Source: QHXQ01 sp036389375
Lineage (GTDB): Bacteria > Acidobacteriota > Blastocatellia > Pyrinomonadales > Pyrinomonadaceae
DNA: 33,830 bases
Assembly (NCBI GenBank): GCA_036389375.1
Contig: DASVQA010000231.1
Coordinates: 1 to 33,830, forward strand
Reading direction: 5' to 3'
The notes beneath the pieces are model-generated. The model searched no databases and was not told where the DNA came from. It saw only the letters and a program-made list of their open reading frames with translations. The position numbers and the translations under genes are program-made. Of this stretch, positions 32,009 through 33,830 are shown piece by piece; positions within the stretch are counted from its first letter, which is position 1, and each line of letters starts with the position of its first letter.

Positions 32009-33652
32009 ATGTCTACCCTGACCGCGTCCCCCGCCTGGCAGGCGCTCGTTGCGCACTACGACCAACTGGCCCCGCAGCACATGCGCGACCTGTTTCGCGC
32101 CGACCCGCAACGCTTCGAGAAATTTTCCGTTAGCTTCAAAGACATCCTGCTCGACTACTCGAAGAATCGCATCACCGACGAAACGATGCGCCTGCTCTTT
32201 GAACTCGCGCGCCAGGCCAAACTGCAAGACTGGATCGAGCGCATGTTCAACGGCGAGAAGATCAATATCACCGAAGATCGCGCCGTGCTGCACGTGGCGC
32301 TGCGCAACCGCGCGAACCGGCCCATCATGGTTGACGGCGCGGACGTGATGCCGGAAGTGAACCGTGTGCTGGCGCACATGCGCGAGTTTACCGAAGCGGT
32401 GCGCGGCGGCGCTTGGACGGGCTACACCGGCGCGCGCATCACCGACGTAGTCAACATCGGCATCGGCGGCTCAGACCTCGGCCCCGTCATGGCGACCGAG
32501 GCGCTCAAGCCCTACAGCCAACGCGACCTGCGCGTCCACTTCGTCTCTAACATTGACGGCACACACTTGGCCGAGACGGTTAAAGAACTCAACCCTGAGA
32601 CGACCCTCTTCATCGTCGCCTCGAAAACCTTCACCACGCAGGAGACGATCACGAACGCGCATTCGGCCCGCGCGTGGTTCTTAGCAACCGCGCACGACGA
32701 GGCGGCGATTGCGAAACACTTTGTCGCCCTCTCGACGAACGCAGGCGAGGTGGCTAAGTTCGGCATAGACACGAAGAACATGTTCGAGTTCTGGGACTGG
32801 GTCGGCGGGCGCTACTCGCTCTGGTCGGCCATTGGTCTCTCAATCGCGCTGGCCATCGGCATGGACAACTTTGAAGAGTTGCTCGCGGGCGCGCACGAGA
32901 TGGACGAGCATTTCCGCACCACGCCCCTTGAACAGAACCTGCCCGTCATACTCGCGCTCATCGGCATCTGGTACAACAACTTCTTCGGCGCGCAGACCGT
33001 CGCCATCCTGCCCTACGATCAATACATGCACCGCTTCGCTGCCTACTTCCAGCAGGGCGACATGGAATCGAACGGCAAGTCAATCAACCGCGACAGTCAG
33101 AGCGTCGGCGCACAGACCGGCCCCGTCATCTGGGGCGAGCCGGGCACGAACGGCCAGCACGCTTTCTATCAACTCATTCATCAGGGCACAAAACTCGTTC
33201 CCTGCGATTTTCTCGCGCCCGTCGAGACGCATAACCCGTTGGGCCAGCATCACGCCATCCTGCTCTCGAATTTCTTCGCGCAGACCGAAGCGCTGATGAA
33301 AGGGAAGACGGAAGAAGAGGTGCGGGCGGAACTGGCGGCGGCAGGCCTCAGCGGCGAGCAGTTGGAACGGCTCGTGCCGCACAAAGTTTTCGCGGGCAAC
33401 AAGCCGACCAACTCGATCATGTTCCAACGGCTCACGCCGCGCACGCTCGGCTCGCTGCTCGCGCTCTACGAGCACAAAATTTTCACGCAGGGGATCATCT
33501 GGCACATCAACTCGTTCGACCAGTGGGGCGTGGAACTGGGTAAGCAACTGGCCAAAGTGATCCTGCCGGAGTTGCTGCAAGCCGGGCCGGTTTCGACGCA
33601 CGACGCGTCAACGAACGGGCTGATCAATCATTTTAAGACGCACCGGCAGTGA
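32009..33652 (+). CDS. pgi: Glucose-6-phosphate isomerase
   Basis: 547 residues; interconverts glucose-6-phosphate and fructose-6-phosphate in the cytoplasm. Signature segments: GIGGSDLGPV (151-160), VASKTFTTQETITNA, the region QTGPVIWGEPGTNGQHAFYQ with Glu377, and His391 in LIHQGT. Length matches the long E. coli-type Pgi (about 550). The start is ATG 32009 with AAGGAGAA eight bases upstream; a TTG just before it is not needed. It follows a sigma-70-like promoter and lies divergent from the trehalose cluster, linking glucan/trehalose turnover to glycolysis. Confidence 0.98.
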   Translation: MSTLTASPAWQALVAHYDQLAPQHMRDLFRADPQRFEKFSVSFKDILLDYSKNRITDETMRLLFELARQAKLQDWIERMFNGEKINITEDRAVLHVALRNRANRPIMVDGADVMPEVNRVLAHMREFTEAVRGGAWTGYTGARITDVVNIGIGGSDLGPVMATEALKPYSQRDLRVHFVSNIDGTHLAETVKELNPETTLFIVASKTFTTQETITNAHSARAWFLATAHDEAAIAKHFVALSTNAGEVAKFGIDTKNMFEFWDWVGGRYSLWSAIGLSIALAIGMDNFEELLAGAHEMDEHFRTTPLEQNLPVILALIGIWYNNFFGAQTVAILPYDQYMHRFAAYFQQGDMESNGKSINRDSQSVGAQTGPVIWGEPGTNGQHAFYQLIHQGTKLVPCDFLAPVETHNPLGQHHAILLSNFFAQTEALMKGKTEEEVRAELAAAGLSGEQLERLVPHKVFAGNKPTNSIMFQRLTPRTLGSLLALYEHKIFTQGIIWHINSFDQWGVELGKQLAKVILPELLQAGPVSTHDASTNGLINHFKTHRQ

Positions 33653-33689
33653 GCGGTGGCGCGGTGTTCAGGGGCTGATTGCAATCCGC

Positions 33690-33830
33690 ATGAAGACTAT
33701 GGAAGCGACGATGCAAACGTGCGATCTGATACTGCGTCAACTCAAGCCGGGCGCGGGGATTACAGAGACAAGCCTGCCCGTGACGACGCTCGAAGAGTTG
33801 TTCGCTTACTGCGTCACGAAGGCCGAGCCG
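33690..33830 (+). CDS. 5' end of an unidentified protein gene, cut by the window
   Basis: The frame is open from ATG 33690 to the right edge (47 codons). Three in-frame ATGs (33690, 33699, 33711) compete; the last has GGAAG five bases upstream and gives MQTCDLILRQLKPGAGITET. Codon use with high GC at third positions looks coding. It begins 38 bases after pgi in the same direction, perhaps one operon. Too little is visible to name it. Confidence 0.5.
   Translation, partial: MKTMEATMQTCDLILRQLKPGAGITETSLPVTTLEELFAYCVTKAEP

Overview
The window is high-GC bacterial chromosome, most likely from an acidobacterium (Blastocatellia-like; this is inference). The best lineage marker is a PadR-family repressor followed by an 880-residue MacB/FtsX-type permease with the N-terminal prefix of the ADOP (acidobacterial duplicated orphan permease) family. 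Dense packing, overlapping genes, a secreted subtilase with a beta-propeller tail and a GH92 mannosidase fit the same picture. No rRNA, tRNA or CRISPR array was seen.

Layout. 1-1811 (-): 5' part of a secreted S8 protease. 2476-6848 (-): three overlapping signalling genes (membrane histidine kinase, receiver-PAS-histidine kinase, NtrC-type sigma-54 activator). 7383-10152 (+): a membrane-anchored thioredoxin-fold protein and a membrane GGDEF-EAL protein. Upstream of them is a good match to a sigma-54 promoter and a 17-bp dyad, so the neighbouring activator may control c-di-GMP turnover. 10233-13233 (-): the PadR/ADOP pair, with a perfect 17-bp operator-like palindrome before padR.

About 13564-20973 is a decayed, partly AT-richer mobile island. 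It holds the 3' end of an Rhs toxin gene with two amber stops and a possible immunity gene, a tyrosine recombinase broken by two compensating frameshifts, and a shattered hypothetical gene with a second copy of its 3' end. It also holds three 11-bp repeats at 21-22-bp pitch and an apparently intact plasmid-type partition locus (small HTH protein, ParA, winged-helix protein). That locus has 15-bp repeats on both sides: seven upstream of its promoter and three to four inside the coding sequence of its last gene. The two arrays are in different reading registers, so the DNA repeat itself appears to be conserved. A second winged-helix gene, preceded by two long hairpins, ends the island and overlaps the GH92 gene by 4 bp.

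20970-33830 is carbohydrate metabolism: a GH92 alpha-mannosidase, then on the minus strand treS, treY, treZ and a Nudix hydrolase (trehalose from maltose and from alpha-glucan). Divergently there is a small basic protein gene and pgi, and the window ends inside an unidentified gene. The set links glucan storage, trehalose and glucose-6-phosphate metabolism.
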